Assembly: GCF_041435115.1 (NCBI RefSeq)
Contig: NZ_CP108046.1
Location: forward strand, 8,122,001 to 8,186,000
Reading direction: 5' to 3'
DNA: 64,000 nt
Source: Streptomyces sp. NBC_00289
GTDB lineage: Bacteria > Actinomycetota > Actinomycetes > Streptomycetales > Streptomycetaceae
The notes below the pieces were generated by a model. That model had not been told where the DNA came from and searched no databases. It saw only the letters and a list, made by a program, of their open reading frames with translations. Every line of letters begins with the position of its first letter. The first letter of the stretch is position 1. This document shows, in pieces, positions 33,311 through 41,769 of this stretch. A program made the translations under genes and the position numbers.

Positions 33311-34224
33311 GCGCCCAGGAGCGGCTCACCGACGCGCTCTACGGTCTCGGCTGGGGAGCGGTCAAGAAGCTTCCCGAGCCGGTCGCCGTCCGTCTCGGCC
33401 GGCAGATCGCCGACCTCGCCTGGAAGCGGCGCGGCAAGGGCGTGCGGCGGCTGGAGAGCAACTACGCGCGCGTGGTGCCCGACGCGAGCCCAGAGCGGCT
33501 GGCCGCGCTGTCCCGCGCGGGCATGCGCTCCTACCTGCGCTACTGGATGGAGTCCTTCCGGCTGCCCGCCTGGAGCGCCGAGCGCGTCAGGCAGGGCTTC
33601 GAGCCCAGGGACCTGCACCACCTGACCGACGGGCTGGCCTCCGGCCGGGGCGTGATCCTCGCGCTGCCGCACATGGCCAACTGGGACCTCGCCGGCGCCT
33701 GGGTCACCACCAGGCTGGAGACACCGTTCACCACGGTCGCCGAACGCCTCAAGCCGGAGACGCTCTACGACCGTTTCGTCGCCTACCGCGAGGGCCTCGG
33801 CATGGAGGTCCTGCCGCACAGCGGCGGCACCGCCTTCGGCACCCTGGCCCGGCGGCTGCGCGACGGCGGCCTGGTCTGCCTGGTCGCCGAGCGCGACCTG
33901 TCCGCCTCCGGCGTCGAGGTCAAGTTCTTCGGCGAGGCCACCCGGATGCCCGCCGGTCCGGCCCTGCTCGCCCAGCAGACCGGAGCGCTGCTGCTGCCCG
34001 TCACGCTCTGGTACGACGACTCGCCCGTGATGCGGGGCCGGGTCCATCCGCCGGTCGACGTCCCCGAGACAGGTACCCGGGCTGAGAAGACGTCTGTCAT
34101 GACACAGGCGCTGGCCGATGCCTTCGCCACCGGGATCGCCGACCATCCGGAGGACTGGCACATGCTCCAGCGTTTGTGGCTCGCCGACCTGGAACCCCGC
34201 CCCTCGGACGGGGAGCGGCCGTGA
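33307..34224 (+). CDS. Phosphatidylinositol mannoside acyltransferase
   Basis: A 305-residue LpxL/HtrB-type acyltransferase with the catalytic HxxxxD as HMANWD (H122, D127) and the acyl-acceptor segment CLVAERDLSASG at about 196-207. In mycobacteria the equivalent enzyme (PatA) acylates the mannose of PIM at the cytoplasmic membrane face. GTG 33307 overlaps the PIP synthase stop (GTGA). It sits between PIP synthase and PimA, the same order as in other actinobacteria. Confidence 0.9.
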   Translation: MSAQERLTDALYGLGWGAVKKLPEPVAVRLGRQIADLAWKRRGKGVRRLESNYARVVPDASPERLAALSRAGMRSYLRYWMESFRLPAWSAERVRQGFEPRDLHHLTDGLASGRGVILALPHMANWDLAGAWVTTRLETPFTTVAERLKPETLYDRFVAYREGLGMEVLPHSGGTAFGTLARRLRDGGLVCLVAERDLSASGVEVKFFGEATRMPAGPALLAQQTGALLLPVTLWYDDSPVMRGRVHPPVDVPETGTRAEKTSVMTQALADAFATGIADHPEDWHMLQRLWLADLEPRPSDGERP

Positions 34225-35384
34225 GGATCGGCATCGTCTGCCCGTACTCCTGGGACGTGCCCGGCGGCGTCCAGTTCCACATCCGTGACCTCGCCGACTA
34301 CTTCATCCGGCTGGGGCACGAGGTGTCGGTCCTCGCACCGGCCGACGACGACACCCCGCTGCCGCCCTACGTCGTCTCGGCGGGGCGCGCGGTGCCGGTG
34401 CCGTACAACGGCTCGGTGGCCCGCCTGAACTTCGGCTTCCTGTCGGCGGCCCGGGTCCGCCGCTGGCTGCACGACGGCGAGTTCGACGTCATCCACATCC
34501 ACGAGCCCGCCTCGCCCTCGCTCGGCCTGCTGGCCTGCTGGGCCGCGCAGGGTCCGATCGTGGCCACCTTCCACACCTCCAACCCGCGCTCCAGAGCCAT
34601 GATCGCCGCGTACTCGATCCTCCAGGCGGCCCTGGAGAAGATCAGCGCCCGGATCGCGGTCAGCGAGTACGCGCGCCGCACCCTCGTGGAACACCTCGGC
34701 GGGGACGCGGTGGTGATCCCCAACGGCGTCGACGTGGACTTCTTCGCCCGGGCCGAGCCCAAGCCCGAGTGGCAGGGCGAGACGATCGGCTTCATCGGAC
34801 GCATCGACGAACCCCGCAAGGGCCTGCCGGTGCTGATGAGGGCCCTGCCGAAGATCCTCGCCGAGCGCCCGCGCACCCGGCTGCTCGTCGCGGGCCGCGG
34901 GGACGAGGAGGAGGCCGTCGAGTCGCTGCCGAAGGAACTGCGCGGGAACGTGGAGTTCCTCGGCATGGTCAGCGACGAGGACAAGGCCCGCCTGCTGCGC
35001 AGCGTCGACCTCTACGTGGCCCCCAACACCGGCGGCGAGAGCTTCGGGATCATCCTGGTGGAGGCGATGTCGGCCGGGGCCCCCGTGCTCGCCGCGGACC
35101 TGGACGCCTTCGCCCAGGTCCTCGACCAGGGCGTGGCCGGGGAGCTGTTCACCAACGAGGACGCGGACGCGCTCGCCGAGACCGCCGTACGGCTCCTCGG
35201 CGACCCCCGGCGCCGGGCGGAACTCCGCGAGCGCGGCAGCGCGCACGTCCGGCGGTTCGACTGGTCCACGGTCGGCGCGGACATCCTGTCGGTGTACGAG
35301 ACGGTCACCGATGGGACGACGGCGGTGGCCGCCGACGAGCGGAGCACGGGACTGCGGGCGCGGTTCGGGCTGGCGCGGAACTGA
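34221..35384 (+). CDS. pimA: Phosphatidylinositol alpha-mannosyltransferase PimA
   Basis: A 387-residue GT-B glycosyltransferase (GT4). The N-terminal glycine loop GIVCPYSWDVPGGVQFH and the donor-site PNTGGESFGIILVEAMSAG (around 270) are diagnostic; GFIGRIDEPRKGLPVL marks the second Rossmann lobe. PimA moves the first mannose from GDP-mannose to the inositol of phosphatidylinositol. GTG 34221 overlaps the acyltransferase stop by 4 nt. The three genes form a compact PIM operon ending in a long hairpin. Confidence 0.93.
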   Translation: MRIGIVCPYSWDVPGGVQFHIRDLADYFIRLGHEVSVLAPADDDTPLPPYVVSAGRAVPVPYNGSVARLNFGFLSAARVRRWLHDGEFDVIHIHEPASPSLGLLACWAAQGPIVATFHTSNPRSRAMIAAYSILQAALEKISARIAVSEYARRTLVEHLGGDAVVIPNGVDVDFFARAEPKPEWQGETIGFIGRIDEPRKGLPVLMRALPKILAERPRTRLLVAGRGDEEEAVESLPKELRGNVEFLGMVSDEDKARLLRSVDLYVAPNTGGESFGIILVEAMSAGAPVLAADLDAFAQVLDQGVAGELFTNEDADALAETAVRLLGDPRRRAELRERGSAHVRRFDWSTVGADILSVYETVTDGTTAVAADERSTGLRARFGLARN

Positions 35385-35389
35385 CGACG

Positions 35390-35434
35390 GCGGGGCCCGG
35401 CCGGGCGGGAGCCCCGCCCGGCGTGGGGCCCCGC
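35390..35434 (+). terminator. Large two-tier hairpin after pimA
   Basis: The outer stem is GCGGGGCCC/GGGCCCCGC and the inner stem CCGGGCGGG/CCCGCCCGG closes on AGC. It starts 6 bases after the pimA stop codon. Confidence 0.7.
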
Positions 35435-35469
35435 GAGGACGTGAGCGCACCCCGGTAGCCTTGCCGCCC

Positions 35470-36012
35470 GTGACCGCAACCCTCATCTGGATCCTCGTCG
35501 CCCTCGTGGCGATCGGCCTGTACCTGAGCTGGACGGCGGGACGGCTGGACCGGCTGCACGTCCGGATCGACGCGACGCGCGCCGCCCTCGACGCCCAGTT
35601 GCTGCGCCGCGCGTCGGTGACGCAGGAGCTGGCCACCTCCGGGGTGCTCGACCCGGCCGCCTCCATCGTGCTGTACGAGGCGGCGCACGCCGCCCGGCAG
35701 GCCGAGGAGGAGCAGCGGGAGGTCGCGGAGAGCGAGCTGAGCCAGGCGCTGCGCGCCGTGTTCGCGGAGGCCCCGCAGGTGGAGGCGGTGCGGGAGGCGC
35801 CCGGCGGAGAGGCCGCCGCCCGTGAGCTGACCGAGGCGGTGCGCCGGGTGCCGATGGCCCGGCGCTTCCACAACGACGCGGTGGGGGCCGCCCGCAGGCT
35901 GCGGGAGCACCGCAAGGTGCGCTGGTTCCGGCTGGCGGGGCACGCGCCGTTCCCGATGGCGTTCGAGATGGACGACGAGTCGCCGGCCGCGCTCGCGGAC
36001 CGGGCCTCCTAG
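35470..36012 (+). CDS. LemA-like membrane-anchored protein
   Basis: A 180-residue protein with one N-terminal membrane helix (about 5-24, [16 protein letters not shown]), followed by helical, coiled-coil-like segments: [20 protein letters not shown] and [20 protein letters not shown]. The pattern and topology resemble LemA-family proteins, but conservation is weak. GTG 35470 has no ribosome site and lies 8 nt after TAGCCT, so a leaderless mRNA is likely. Its function is unknown. It lies between pimA and pdxS. Confidence 0.6.
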   Translation: MTATLIWILVALVAIGLYLSWTAGRLDRLHVRIDATRAALDAQLLRRASVTQELATSGVLDPAASIVLYEAAHAARQAEEEQREVAESELSQALRAVFAEAPQVEAVREAPGGEAAARELTEAVRRVPMARRFHNDAVGAARRLREHRKVRWFRLAGHAPFPMAFEMDDESPAALADRAS

Positions 36013-36058
36013 CTGCGGGTTCCCGGCTGGTGGCCGGAAAACGATCCACCGCCTTTCC

Positions 36059-36083
36059 ATTGGCCCTTGCTGTGGACTGGTCC
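36059..36083 (+). promoter_or_regulatory. Direct repeat upstream of pdxS, candidate PdxR/MocR-type site
   Basis: ATTGGCCC (36059-36066) and ACTGGTCC (36076-36083) are similar 8-mers with starts 17 bp apart, about 55-75 bases before the pdxS start. MocR-type regulators of PLP synthesis bind direct repeats at such spacing. This is inference only. Confidence 0.3.
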
Positions 36084-36136
36084 TCTCGCGTTTCCTCGGT
36101 GATGCAGAAGCCCTTTTCCCCTCAGTGAGGTCACCC

Positions 36137-37048
36137 GTGTCCAGCACGTTCTCCGAAAACCAGGCCCCCGCGACCGGCACCGCGCGCGTGAAGCGCGGTA
36201 TGGCCGAGCAGCTCAAGGGCGGCGTGATCATGGACGTCGTCAACGCCGAGCAGGCGAAGATCGCCGAGGACGCGGGCGCCGTGGCCGTCATGGCCCTGGA
36301 GCGGGTCCCGGCGGACATCCGCAAGGACGGCGGCGTGGCCCGCATGTCGGACCCGAACATGATCGAGGAGATCATCGAGGCCGTCTCGATCCCGGTCATG
36401 GCGAAGTCCCGCATCGGTCACTTCGTCGAGGCCCAGGTGCTGCAGTCCCTGGGCGTCGACTACATCGACGAGTCCGAGGTCCTCACCCCGGCCGACGAGG
36501 TCAACCACTCCGACAAGTGGGCGTTCACCACCCCCTTCGTCTGTGGTGCCACCAACCTCGGTGAGGCCCTGCGCCGCATCGCCGAGGGCGCGGCCATGAT
36601 CCGCTCCAAGGGCGAGGCCGGCACCGGCAACGTCGTCGAGGCCGTCCGTCACCTGCGCCAGATCAAGAACGAGATCGCCCGGCTGCGCGGCTACGACAAC
36701 AACGAGCTGTACGCCGCCGCCAAGGAGCTGCGCGCCCCGTACGAGATCGTCAAGGAGGTCGCCGAGCTCGGCAAGCTCCCGGTCGTCCTGTTCTCCGCCG
36801 GTGGCGTGGCCACCCCCGCCGACGCCGCGCTGATGCGCCAGCTCGGTGCCGAGGGCGTCTTCGTCGGCTCCGGCATCTTCAAGTCCGGCGACCCGGCCAA
36901 GCGCGCCGCCGCCATCGTGAAGGCGACCACCTTCTACGACGACCCGAAGATCATCGCGGACGCGTCCCGCAACCTCGGCGAGGCCATGGTCGGCATCAAC
37001 TGCGACACCCTCCCCGAGGCCGAGCGCTACGCCAACCGCGGCTGGTAA
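36137..37048 (+). CDS. pdxS: Pyridoxal 5'-phosphate synthase lyase subunit PdxS
   Basis: A 303-residue TIM-barrel enzyme. The catalytic residues are D33 in [13 protein letters not shown] and K90 in [11 protein letters not shown], nine residues later than in B. subtilis because of a longer N-terminus. The phosphate loop [12 protein letters not shown] and [16 protein letters not shown] are intact. It condenses ribose-5-phosphate, glyceraldehyde-3-phosphate and ammonia from PdxT into PLP, as a dodecamer. GTG 36137 has TGAGG at 6-nt spacing. pdxT follows 6 bases later. Confidence 0.97.
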   Translation: MSSTFSENQAPATGTARVKRGMAEQLKGGVIMDVVNAEQAKIAEDAGAVAVMALERVPADIRKDGGVARMSDPNMIEEIIEAVSIPVMAKSRIGHFVEAQVLQSLGVDYIDESEVLTPADEVNHSDKWAFTTPFVCGATNLGEALRRIAEGAAMIRSKGEAGTGNVVEAVRHLRQIKNEIARLRGYDNNELYAAAKELRAPYEIVKEVAELGKLPVVLFSAGGVATPADAALMRQLGAEGVFVGSGIFKSGDPAKRAAAIVKATTFYDDPKIIADASRNLGEAMVGINCDTLPEAERYANRGW

Positions 37049-37054
37049 TCACTC

Positions 37055-37663
37055 ATGACCGAAGCACCTGTCATAGGCGTCCTGGCCCTCCAGGGCGACG
37101 TACGGGAGCACCTCGTCGCCCTGGCCTCGGCCGACGCCGTGGCCAGGCCGGTGCGGCGTCCCGAGGAGCTCGCCGAGGTGGACGGCCTGGTCATCCCCGG
37201 TGGCGAGTCGACCACCATCTCCAAGCTGGCCGTCCTCTTCGGTGTCATGGAGCCCCTGCGCGCACGCGTGCGCGCCGGTATGCCCGTCTACGGCACCTGC
37301 GCGGGCATGATCATGCTCGCCGACAAGATCCTCGACCCGCGCTCGGGCCAGGAGACCGTCGGCGGCATCGACATGATCGTGCGCCGCAACGCCTTCGGCC
37401 GACAGAACGAGTCCTTCGAGGCGGCGGTCGACGTGGACGGCGTCGCGGGCGATCCTGTAGAGGGCGTTTTCATCCGGGCCCCCTGGGTGGAGTCCGTCGG
37501 CGCCGCGACCGAGGTGCTCGCCGAGCACGCCGGCCACATCGTCGCCGTCCGCCAGGGCAACGCCCTCGCCACGTCGTTCCACCCGGAACTGACCGGCGAC
37601 CACCGCGTGCACGGCCTCTTCGTCGACATGGTGCGCGCGAACCGGACAGCGGAGTCCTTGTAG
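37055..37663 (+). CDS. pdxT: Pyridoxal 5'-phosphate synthase glutaminase subunit PdxT
   Basis: A 202-residue class I-type glutaminase. The nucleophile is C82 in YGTCAGMI and the H176/E178 pair lies in [15 protein letters not shown] at about 49-58 forms the oxyanion hole and PdxS contact. It releases ammonia from glutamine for PdxS. It lies 6 bases downstream of pdxS and is almost certainly translated from the same mRNA. The ATG has only a weak ribosome site. Confidence 0.97.
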   Translation: MTEAPVIGVLALQGDVREHLVALASADAVARPVRRPEELAEVDGLVIPGGESTTISKLAVLFGVMEPLRARVRAGMPVYGTCAGMIMLADKILDPRSGQETVGGIDMIVRRNAFGRQNESFEAAVDVDGVAGDPVEGVFIRAPWVESVGAATEVLAEHAGHIVAVRQGNALATSFHPELTGDHRVHGLFVDMVRANRTAESL

Positions 37664-37738
37664 GATTCCCGGGGTCCCCCCAGACTTCCCAGACTGGGGG
37701 AGTTCGTACGGGATGGGTTACGCGAAGGAGACAGGCAG

Positions 37739-38491
37739 ATGTCCGGCCACTCTAAATGGGCCACGACGAAGCACAAGAAGGCCGTGATCGACGCCAAGCG
37801 CGGCAAGCTCTTCGCGAAAATGATCAAGAACATCGAGGTCGCGGCTCGCACGGGTGGCGCCGATGTGTCCGGCAACCCGACGCTGTTCGACGCCATTCAG
37901 AAGGCCAAGAAGAGCTCGGTCCCGAACAAGAACATCGACTCCGCGGTCAAGCGTGGCGCCGGTCTCGAAGCCGGTGGCGCCGACTACGAGACGATCATGT
38001 ACGAAGGTTACGGCCCGAACGGTGTCGCGGTGCTCATCGAGTGCCTCACCGACAACCGCAACCGCGCCGCCTCGGACGTTCGCGTCGCCATGACCCGCAA
38101 CGGCGGCTCGATGGCCGACCCGGGTTCCGTCTCGTACCTCTTCAACCGCAAGGGCGTCGTGATCGTCCCCAAGGGCGAGCTGGCCGAGGACGACGTCCTG
38201 GGCGCCGTCCTGGACGCGGGTGCCGAGGAGGTCAACGACCTCGGCGAGACCTTCGAGGTCATCTCCGAGGCCACCGACCTGGTCGCGGTCCGCACCGCCC
38301 TCCAGGACGCCGGCATCGACTACGACTCCGCCGACGCCAACTTCGTCCCGACCATGCAGGTCGAACTCGACGAAGAGGGTGCCCGGAAGATCTTCAAGCT
38401 GATCGACGCCCTCGAGGACAGCGACGACGTGCAGAACGTCTTCGCCAACTTCGACGTGAGCGACGAGGTCATGGAGAAGGTCGACGCGTAA
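37739..38491 (+). CDS. YebC/PmpR-family protein
   Basis: A 250-residue protein that starts with the family hallmark [21 protein letters not shown] and contains [20 protein letters not shown] (in segments). The three-domain fold is known in this family as a DNA-binding regulator or, more recently, a translation factor that helps ribosomes pass proline stretches. AAGGAGA lies at good spacing before ATG 37739. It is located between pdxT and ruvC, its usual place near the Holliday-junction genes. Confidence 0.95.
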   Translation: MSGHSKWATTKHKKAVIDAKRGKLFAKMIKNIEVAARTGGADVSGNPTLFDAIQKAKKSSVPNKNIDSAVKRGAGLEAGGADYETIMYEGYGPNGVAVLIECLTDNRNRAASDVRVAMTRNGGSMADPGSVSYLFNRKGVVIVPKGELAEDDVLGAVLDAGAEEVNDLGETFEVISEATDLVAVRTALQDAGIDYDSADANFVPTMQVELDEEGARKIFKLIDALEDSDDVQNVFANFDVSDEVMEKVDA

Positions 38492-38516
38492 CGCGCCGCG
38501 CGCTGCACCGGTTGAC

Positions 38517-38547
38517 CGGGCCGACGGGACACACCCCCGTCGGCCCG
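38517..38547 (+). terminator. Hairpin between yebC-type gene and ruvC
   Basis: CGGGCCGACGGG pairs perfectly with CCCGTCGGCCCG (12 bp, 7-nt loop), 25 bases after the stop codon. It separates the pdxST-yebC unit from ruvCAB. Confidence 0.75.
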
Positions 38548-38617
38548 TCGCCGTGTCGGCCGTTGTCGGTGGCACCCGATAGCCTGCACGAACAGGAGAT
38601 CGACGGGAGGGGGCGGG

Positions 38618-39148
38618 GTGCGCGTACTCGGTGTGGACCCGGGACTGACCCGGTGCGGTGTCGGCGTCGTCGAGGGCGTTCCCGGGCGACCGTTGACCAT
38701 GCTGGGCGTCGGCGTCGTACGCACGCCCACGGACGCCGAGTTGGGCCTGCGCCTGGTCGCCGTCGAGCAGGGCATCGAACAGTGGCTGGACGAGTACCGC
38801 CCCGAATTCGTCGCCGTCGAGCGGGTGTTCAGCCAGCACAACGTACGGACCGTGATGGGCACCGCCCAGGCCAGCGCCGTCGCCATGCTCTGCGCCGCCC
38901 GCCGCGGCATTCCCGTCGCCCTGCACACCCCCAGCGAGGTCAAGGCCGCCGTCACCGGCAGCGGCCGCGCCGACAAGGCCCAGGTCGGCGCGATGGTGAC
39001 CCGGCTGCTGCGGCTGAGCGCCCCGCCGAAGCCCGCCGACGCCGCCGACGCCCTCGCGCTGGCCATCTGCCACATCTGGCGCGCCCCCGCCCAGAACCGA
39101 CTCCAGCAGGCCGTCGCCCTGCACGCATCGAAAGGCCGTACGGCATGA
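38618..39148 (+). CDS. ruvC: Crossover junction endodeoxyribonuclease RuvC
   Basis: A 176-residue RNase H-fold nuclease. Catalytic acids are D7 (LGVDPGL), the Glu in VAVERVF (about 67) and the Asp pair in [12 protein letters not shown] (about 140-150). It cuts Holliday junctions symmetrically after RuvAB migration. GTG 38618 has CGGGAGGGGG upstream. Its stop overlaps the ruvA start (ATGA). It is the first gene of ruvC-ruvA-ruvB. Confidence 0.96.
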   Translation: MRVLGVDPGLTRCGVGVVEGVPGRPLTMLGVGVVRTPTDAELGLRLVAVEQGIEQWLDEYRPEFVAVERVFSQHNVRTVMGTAQASAVAMLCAARRGIPVALHTPSEVKAAVTGSGRADKAQVGAMVTRLLRLSAPPKPADAADALALAICHIWRAPAQNRLQQAVALHASKGRTA

Positions 39149-39750
39149 TCGCCTTCGTGAGCGGCCCGGTCGCCGCCCTCGCCCCGGACTCCGCGGTGGT
39201 CGAGGTGGGCGGGATCGGCATCGCCGTCCAGTGCTCGCCGAACACTCTCTCCGGGCTGCGGATGGGCCGGCCGGCCAAGCTGGCCACCTCCCTCGTCGTC
39301 CGCGAGGACTCACTGACGCTGTACGGCTTCGCGGACGACGACGAGCGGCAGACCTTCGAGCTGCTCCAGACCGCGAGCGGCGTCGGCCCGAGGCTCGCCC
39401 AGGCGATGCTCGCCGTCCACGCGCCGGACGCGCTGCGCCGGGCCGTCGCGACCGGTGACGAGAAGGCCCTCGTCGCCGTTCCCGGCATTGGCAAGAAGGG
39501 CGCCCAGAAGCTGCTCCTGGAGCTGAAGGACCGGCTGGGTGAGCCGCTCGGCGCACCCGCTGTCGGTACGGCGGTCACCTCCGGCTGGCGCGACCAGCTG
39601 CACGCCGCCCTGATCGGCCTGGGCTACTCGACCCGCGAGGCCGACGAGGCCGTCACCGCGGTCACCCCGCAGGCCGAGGCGGCCGAGGGCGCCGTGCAGG
39701 TGGGCCAGTTGCTCAGGGCGGCCCTGCAGACGCTGAACCGAGCCCGCTGA
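39145..39750 (+). CDS. ruvA: Holliday junction DNA helicase subunit RuvA
   Basis: The 201-residue subunit has an N-terminal OB domain ([12 protein letters not shown]), two helix-hairpin-helix motifs ([14 protein letters not shown] and [16 protein letters not shown]) and a C-terminal RuvB-binding domain ([13 protein letters not shown]). As a tetramer it holds the junction open for RuvB. It overlaps ruvC by 4 nt and precedes ruvB by 115 bases, a gap wider than elsewhere in the run. Confidence 0.96.
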   Translation: MIAFVSGPVAALAPDSAVVEVGGIGIAVQCSPNTLSGLRMGRPAKLATSLVVREDSLTLYGFADDDERQTFELLQTASGVGPRLAQAMLAVHAPDALRRAVATGDEKALVAVPGIGKKGAQKLLLELKDRLGEPLGAPAVGTAVTSGWRDQLHAALIGLGYSTREADEAVTAVTPQAEAAEGAVQVGQLLRAALQTLNRAR

Positions 39751-39865
39751 ACCGACCGCGCCGTCACGGGGGCGCGGGGCACCGCGCACGCCGTGCCCGC
39801 CCCGGGGAGGCACCGGCACCCCGGCCGATCGCCCCGCCCGGCGAGCCACCGCAAGGAGAACCGCA

Positions 39866-40936
39866 GTGAACTGGGACGACACGACCGACAGCTCCGCCGC
39901 CGAGCGGCTCGTCGGCGCGTCCGCCGACGGTGAGGACCAGGCCGTCGAGGCCGCCCTGCGGCCCAAGGACCTGGGCGAGTTCATCGGCCAGGAGAAGGTC
40001 CGTGAGCAGCTCGACCTGGTCCTGCGGGCCGCACGCGCGCGGGGTGCCACCGCCGATCACGTCCTGCTCTCCGGCGCTCCCGGTCTGGGCAAGACCACCC
40101 TGTCGATGATCATCGCGGCCGAGATGGGCGCCCCCATCCGGATCACCAGCGGCCCCGCCATCCAGCACGCCGGTGACCTCGCGGCGATCCTGTCCTCCCT
40201 CCAGGAGGGCGAGGTCCTCTTCCTCGACGAGATCCACCGCATGTCCCGGCCCGCCGAGGAGATGCTGTACATGGCGATGGAGGACTTCCGCGTCGACGTC
40301 ATCGTCGGCAAGGGCCCCGGCGCCACCGCCATCCCCCTCGAACTGCCTCCCTTCACCCTGGTCGGCGCCACCACGCGCGCGGGCCTGCTGCCACCCCCGC
40401 TGCGCGACCGCTTCGGCTTCACCGCGCACATGGAGTTCTACGAGCCCGCCGAGCTGGAGCGGGTCATCCACCGCTCCGCGAACCTGCTGGACGTGGAGAT
40501 CGACACCGACGGTGCCGCGGAGATCGCCGGCCGCTCCCGTGGCACGCCCCGCATCGCCAACCGCCTGCTGCGCCGCGTACGCGACTACGCGCAGGTCAAG
40601 GCGGACGGGCGGATCACGAAGGGCATCGCCGAGGCGGCCCTCGCGGTCTACGAGGTCGACGCCCGCGGTCTCGACCGGCTCGACCGGGGCGTGCTGCAGG
40701 CACTGCTGAAACTGTTCGGCGGCGGACCCGTCGGCCTGTCCACGCTCGCCGTCGCGGTGGGGGAGGAGCGGGAGACCGTGGAAGAGGTGGCCGAGCCCTT
40801 CCTCGTCCGGGAGGGACTGCTGGCCCGTACCCCGCGCGGGCGGGTCGCCACTCCCGCGGCCTGGGCGCATCTCGGCCTCACCCCGCCACGTGCGGCAAAC
40901 GGGGGAAACGGACAACAGGACCTGTTCGGGGCGTGA
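39866..40936 (+). CDS. ruvB: Holliday junction DNA helicase subunit RuvB
   Basis: A 356-residue AAA+ motor with Walker [10 protein letters not shown], Walker B LFLDEIHR, sensor 1 GATTRAGLL and the arginine finger in LRDRFG. A winged-helix domain forms the C-terminus ([19 protein letters not shown]). It drives branch migration with RuvA. The N-terminal 20 residues are acidic and species-variable. GTG 39866 follows AAGGAGA. Confidence 0.97.
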   Translation: MNWDDTTDSSAAERLVGASADGEDQAVEAALRPKDLGEFIGQEKVREQLDLVLRAARARGATADHVLLSGAPGLGKTTLSMIIAAEMGAPIRITSGPAIQHAGDLAAILSSLQEGEVLFLDEIHRMSRPAEEMLYMAMEDFRVDVIVGKGPGATAIPLELPPFTLVGATTRAGLLPPPLRDRFGFTAHMEFYEPAELERVIHRSANLLDVEIDTDGAAEIAGRSRGTPRIANRLLRRVRDYAQVKADGRITKGIAEAALAVYEVDARGLDRLDRGVLQALLKLFGGGPVGLSTLAVAVGEERETVEEVAEPFLVREGLLARTPRGRVATPAAWAHLGLTPPRAANGGNGQQDLFGA

Positions 40937-40983
40937 CGGCGAGGGCATTGGCCCGGTCAGGAACCCAGGTGCCATGCTGAGCG

Positions 40984-41013
40984 TTGTTCCTTGCGCGCGG
41001 ACTCGCTTAGACT
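40984..41013 (+). promoter_or_regulatory. Candidate promoter of the yajC-secDF-apt run
   Basis: TTGTTC (40984-40989) and TAGACT (41008-41013) are separated by 18 bp. A short hairpin (CCGCCGA/TCGGCGG) follows in the predicted leader, about 88 nt before the yajC start. Confidence 0.5.
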
Positions 41014-41100
41014 CCGCCGATGCCGCCTCTCTCGGCGGTATACATACCCCCATCCATCAGGCCGCCGTCCACCGCGGTCGTGCGAAGGAAATGCCGTCCC

Positions 41101-41637
41101 GTGAATATCACCATGCTCCTCCCCTTCATCGTGCTCATCGGGGCCATGTTCCTCATGACCCGCTCGGCCAAGCGCAAGCAGGCGCAGGCCGCCGCGATGC
41201 GCAACGAGTTGCAGCCCGGCAGCGGCGTCCGCACGATCGGGGGCATGTTCGCGACGGTCAAGGAAGTCAACGACGAGACGGTCCTCCTCGACGCCGGTCC
41301 GGGTGTGGAGCTCGTCTTCGCCAAGAACTCGATCGGGGCCGTCCTGTCGGACGACGAGTACAACCGCATCGTCCACGGCGTCGAGCACGACCTGAAGTCG
41401 GACACCGACCTCGTCCCGGACGACGCCTCCTCCCTCACCGGGACCGACGACTCCGTCGACGACGCTGCTGCCGCCTCCGACGACAAGTCCGTCGACCTCG
41501 GCAAGAAGGAGACCGCCGAGGACGAGGCCGAGGACAAGGCGGAGACCGCTGCCGACCCGACGGCGGAGGAGCCGGCCGCCGAGGCGAAGACGGGCGACGA
41601 GCCGAAGAAGACCGACGGCGAGTCCGGCGCGAAGTAA
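41101..41637 (+). CDS. yajC: Preprotein translocase subunit YajC, with long acidic tail
   Basis: A 178-residue protein with a single N-terminal membrane helix (about 4-20, TMLLPFIVLIGAMFLM). The YajC core follows: RSAKRKQAQAAAMRNELQPG and VRTIGGMFATVKEV. YajC is part of the SecDF-YajC complex that assists SecYEG. E. coli YajC has 110 residues; here about 80 extra residues form an Asp/Glu/Ala/Lys-rich tail facing the cytoplasm. GTG 41101 is chosen because upstream codons are not conserved-looking. secD follows. Confidence 0.92.
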   Translation: MNITMLLPFIVLIGAMFLMTRSAKRKQAQAAAMRNELQPGSGVRTIGGMFATVKEVNDETVLLDAGPGVELVFAKNSIGAVLSDDEYNRIVHGVEHDLKSDTDLVPDDASSLTGTDDSVDDAAAASDDKSVDLGKKETAEDEAEDKAETAADPTAEEPAAEAKTGDEPKKTDGESGAK

Positions 41638-41769
41638 CCGCATTCCCGGGCGCGCGGACCTGTTCCGCGAGCCCCGGTCGATGCGCAGCTCGCACGGGAT
41701 CCCGACACCATGTCATGGCCGCCCGCCCGCAGATCCGGCGCGCGGCGGCCCGAGAGGGAGTACGAGAAG

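Noticed and set aside
41128..41160. Signal peptide in YajC
   Set aside because: The hydrophobic segment lacks a cleavage site and matches the usual YajC anchor helix.
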